Shown piece after piece: positions 59,044-59,906 of a DNA stretch of 59,906 bases. A program made the position numbers and the translations under genes. The stretch is taken from NCBI GenBank assembly GCA_018662005.1, contig JABJHA010000039.1:1-59906 (forward strand). Reading direction: 5' to 3'. The notes beneath the pieces were generated by a model that saw only the letters and a list, made by a program, of their open reading frames with translations, did not search any database and was not told the DNA's origin. Positions within the stretch are counted from its first letter, which is position 1. Each line of letters starts with the position of its first letter. Origin of the DNA: Rhodospirillaceae bacterium. Its GTDB lineage: Bacteria > Pseudomonadota > Alphaproteobacteria > Rhodospirillales > JABHCV01.

Positions 59044-59906
59044 TGAACGCCCTGAGCACGCAAAGACATCTGTTCGATGTGCCTGATGATGTGGCCTATT
59101 TCAATTGCGCCTATAATACGCCCCAGTTGAATGAAACCAGATCCCGGTTAGCCGATGGCATCACGAATAAGAGTCATCCCTGGACGCGCACGCCGGAAAG
59201 CTTTTTCTCCGACGCAGAAAAGGTTCGTCAACTGGCCAGCGATATTTTTGGTGGTGACAGCGATGGCTACGCCGTCATCCCGGCGGCAAGTTATGGAATA
59301 AGCACAGCCGCCCGCGCCATAGAACCAACTCTTCAGCGGGGAAACCAAATTTTGCTTATTGCCGAGGAGTTCCCCAGTAATGTGTTGCCGTGGCAACGCA
59401 CAGCAAAGGAAACAGGCGCCGAAATTATTACGGTTCCGACGCCTGTGGACGGGGACTGGACCGGTGCCATTCTTGATCACATGACGGACGGGGTAAAAAT
59501 CGTCGCCGTTTCTCCCTGCCACTGGACCAATGGTTCATTTATCGATCTTGTGCCTATTGGAGAAGCCGCCCGTGAGGTTGGCGCGGCGCTGGTTATTGAC
59601 GCAACCCAGTCAATGGGCGCGGCATCTGTATCCATAGAGGACATCCAGCCGGATTTTCTGGTCGCCGCCGGATACAAATGGATGTTGTGTCCGTACGGTG
59701 TCGGTTTGCTTTATGTTTCTGAAAAGTGGCGTCAGTCACGCCCCTTGGAGGAAACATGGCTGGCCAGGGATAACGCCCATAACTTTGCCGGGCTGGTCAA
59801 TTATTCAGACACCTATATGGCGGGTGCGCGCAGATTTGATGTCGGGGAAAAAGGCACCGAGGCAATTCTCCCCGGCGCGGTCGCGGCACTGGAGCAAATC
59901 AAGGTC
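59043..59906 (+). CDS. Class V aminotransferase (partial, cut by window end)
   Basis: 288 codons are visible. The sequence starts MNALSTQRHLFDVPDDVAYF, with the class V core: AASYGISTAARAI (phosphate-binding region), VSPCHWTNGSFIDL, the Asp/Gln pair VIDATQSMGA and the PLP lysine in AAGYKWMLCPYGVG (about residue 212). The family includes cysteine desulfurases, kynureninases and isopenicillin-N-epimerase-like enzymes. The active cysteine region of desulfurases is not in the visible part. The start overlaps the EamA stop by one base. Confidence 0.87.
   Translation, partial: MNALSTQRHLFDVPDDVAYFNCAYNTPQLNETRSRLADGITNKSHPWTRTPESFFSDAEKVRQLASDIFGGDSDGYAVIPAASYGISTAARAIEPTLQRGNQILLIAEEFPSNVLPWQRTAKETGAEIITVPTPVDGDWTGAILDHMTDGVKIVAVSPCHWTNGSFIDLVPIGEAAREVGAALVIDATQSMGAASVSIEDIQPDFLVAAGYKWMLCPYGVGLLYVSEKWRQSRPLEETWLARDNAHNFAGLVNYSDTYMAGARRFDVGEKGTEAILPGAVAALEQIKV

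Overview
The window is a chromosomal segment of a Gram-negative alphaproteobacterium, most likely from the Rhodospirillales/Rhodospirillaceae side of the class. This rests on gene content typical of that group: a COQ9-family gene beside def and a divergent rpsU, the TrcR (DUF1013) cell-cycle regulator, DUF4164-zapA-6S RNA-fau, DUF1192, two YdcH-like proteins, ruvCAB directly followed by ybgC-tolQRAB-pal-cpoB-tilS-ftsH, and efp-suhB. The genus cannot be fixed from sequence alone. No tRNA, rRNA, CRISPR array or prophage was seen.

Layout. 1-1.6 kb: the edge of an IS3-family element lies against a histidine kinase reading frame that has lost its 5' part. 1.7-15.4 kb: small housekeeping and metabolic genes (GNAT, rpsU, def, COQ9, purE, degenerate GGDEF protein, acyl-CoA ligase, cytochrome c, gamma-glutamyltransferase, a CheY-like regulator with a FliM-like tail, DEAD-box helicase, prpE, SDR). 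15.4-20.6 kb: the most repeat-rich part, with an 83-bp palindromic unit in three tandem copies, trcR, a quinone oxidoreductase, a 264-bp MITE-like element, two possible small RNAs, two tandem thioesterases plus the remnant of a third, and an Hsp20 gene with a ROSE-like RNA thermometer. 20.6-25.1 kb: an adenylate cyclase and a stand-alone copy of its N-terminal membrane module, rpmE, cyaY and an MFS pump. 25.2-28.6 kb: a non-flagellar MotA/MotB-like pair with a periplasmic OmpA-like protein. 28.6-34.8 kb: suhB, efp, thiE, an unknown gene and a phnCDEE-type ABC importer, all on the minus strand. 35-39 kb: a second copy of the dispersed palindromic repeat, gap, DUF4164-zapA-6S RNA-fau and a YmdB-like phosphodiesterase. 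39.2-54.4 kb: a long plus-strand run of core genes: yebC, ruvCAB, the Tol-Pal system, tilS, ftsH, folP, glmM, thiD. 54.4-59.9 kb: an accessory-looking PLP-enzyme cluster: a dialkylglycine-decarboxylase-like enzyme with its HTH/cupin regulator, a MocR regulator, and a divergent DUF1127-EamA exporter-class V aminotransferase operon cut by the window end.

Functional picture. Envelope integrity (Tol-Pal, FtsH, the MotAB-like complex), DNA repair (RuvABC), translation (EF-P, S21, L31, PDF, TilS), cofactor synthesis (ThiE, ThiD, FolP, Fau, COQ9) and acyl-CoA metabolism dominate. RNA-level control is a theme: 6S RNA, a candidate RNA thermometer, a hairpin that buries the prpE ribosome-binding site, an attenuator-like terminator between phnD and phnC, and two possible sRNAs. 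The least explained items are the palindromic repeat family, the cyclase/membrane-module pair with a G8-A6 tract, the CheY-like protein ending in a FliM-like peptide, the non-flagellar stator cluster, and the PurE lacking a usually conserved histidine.
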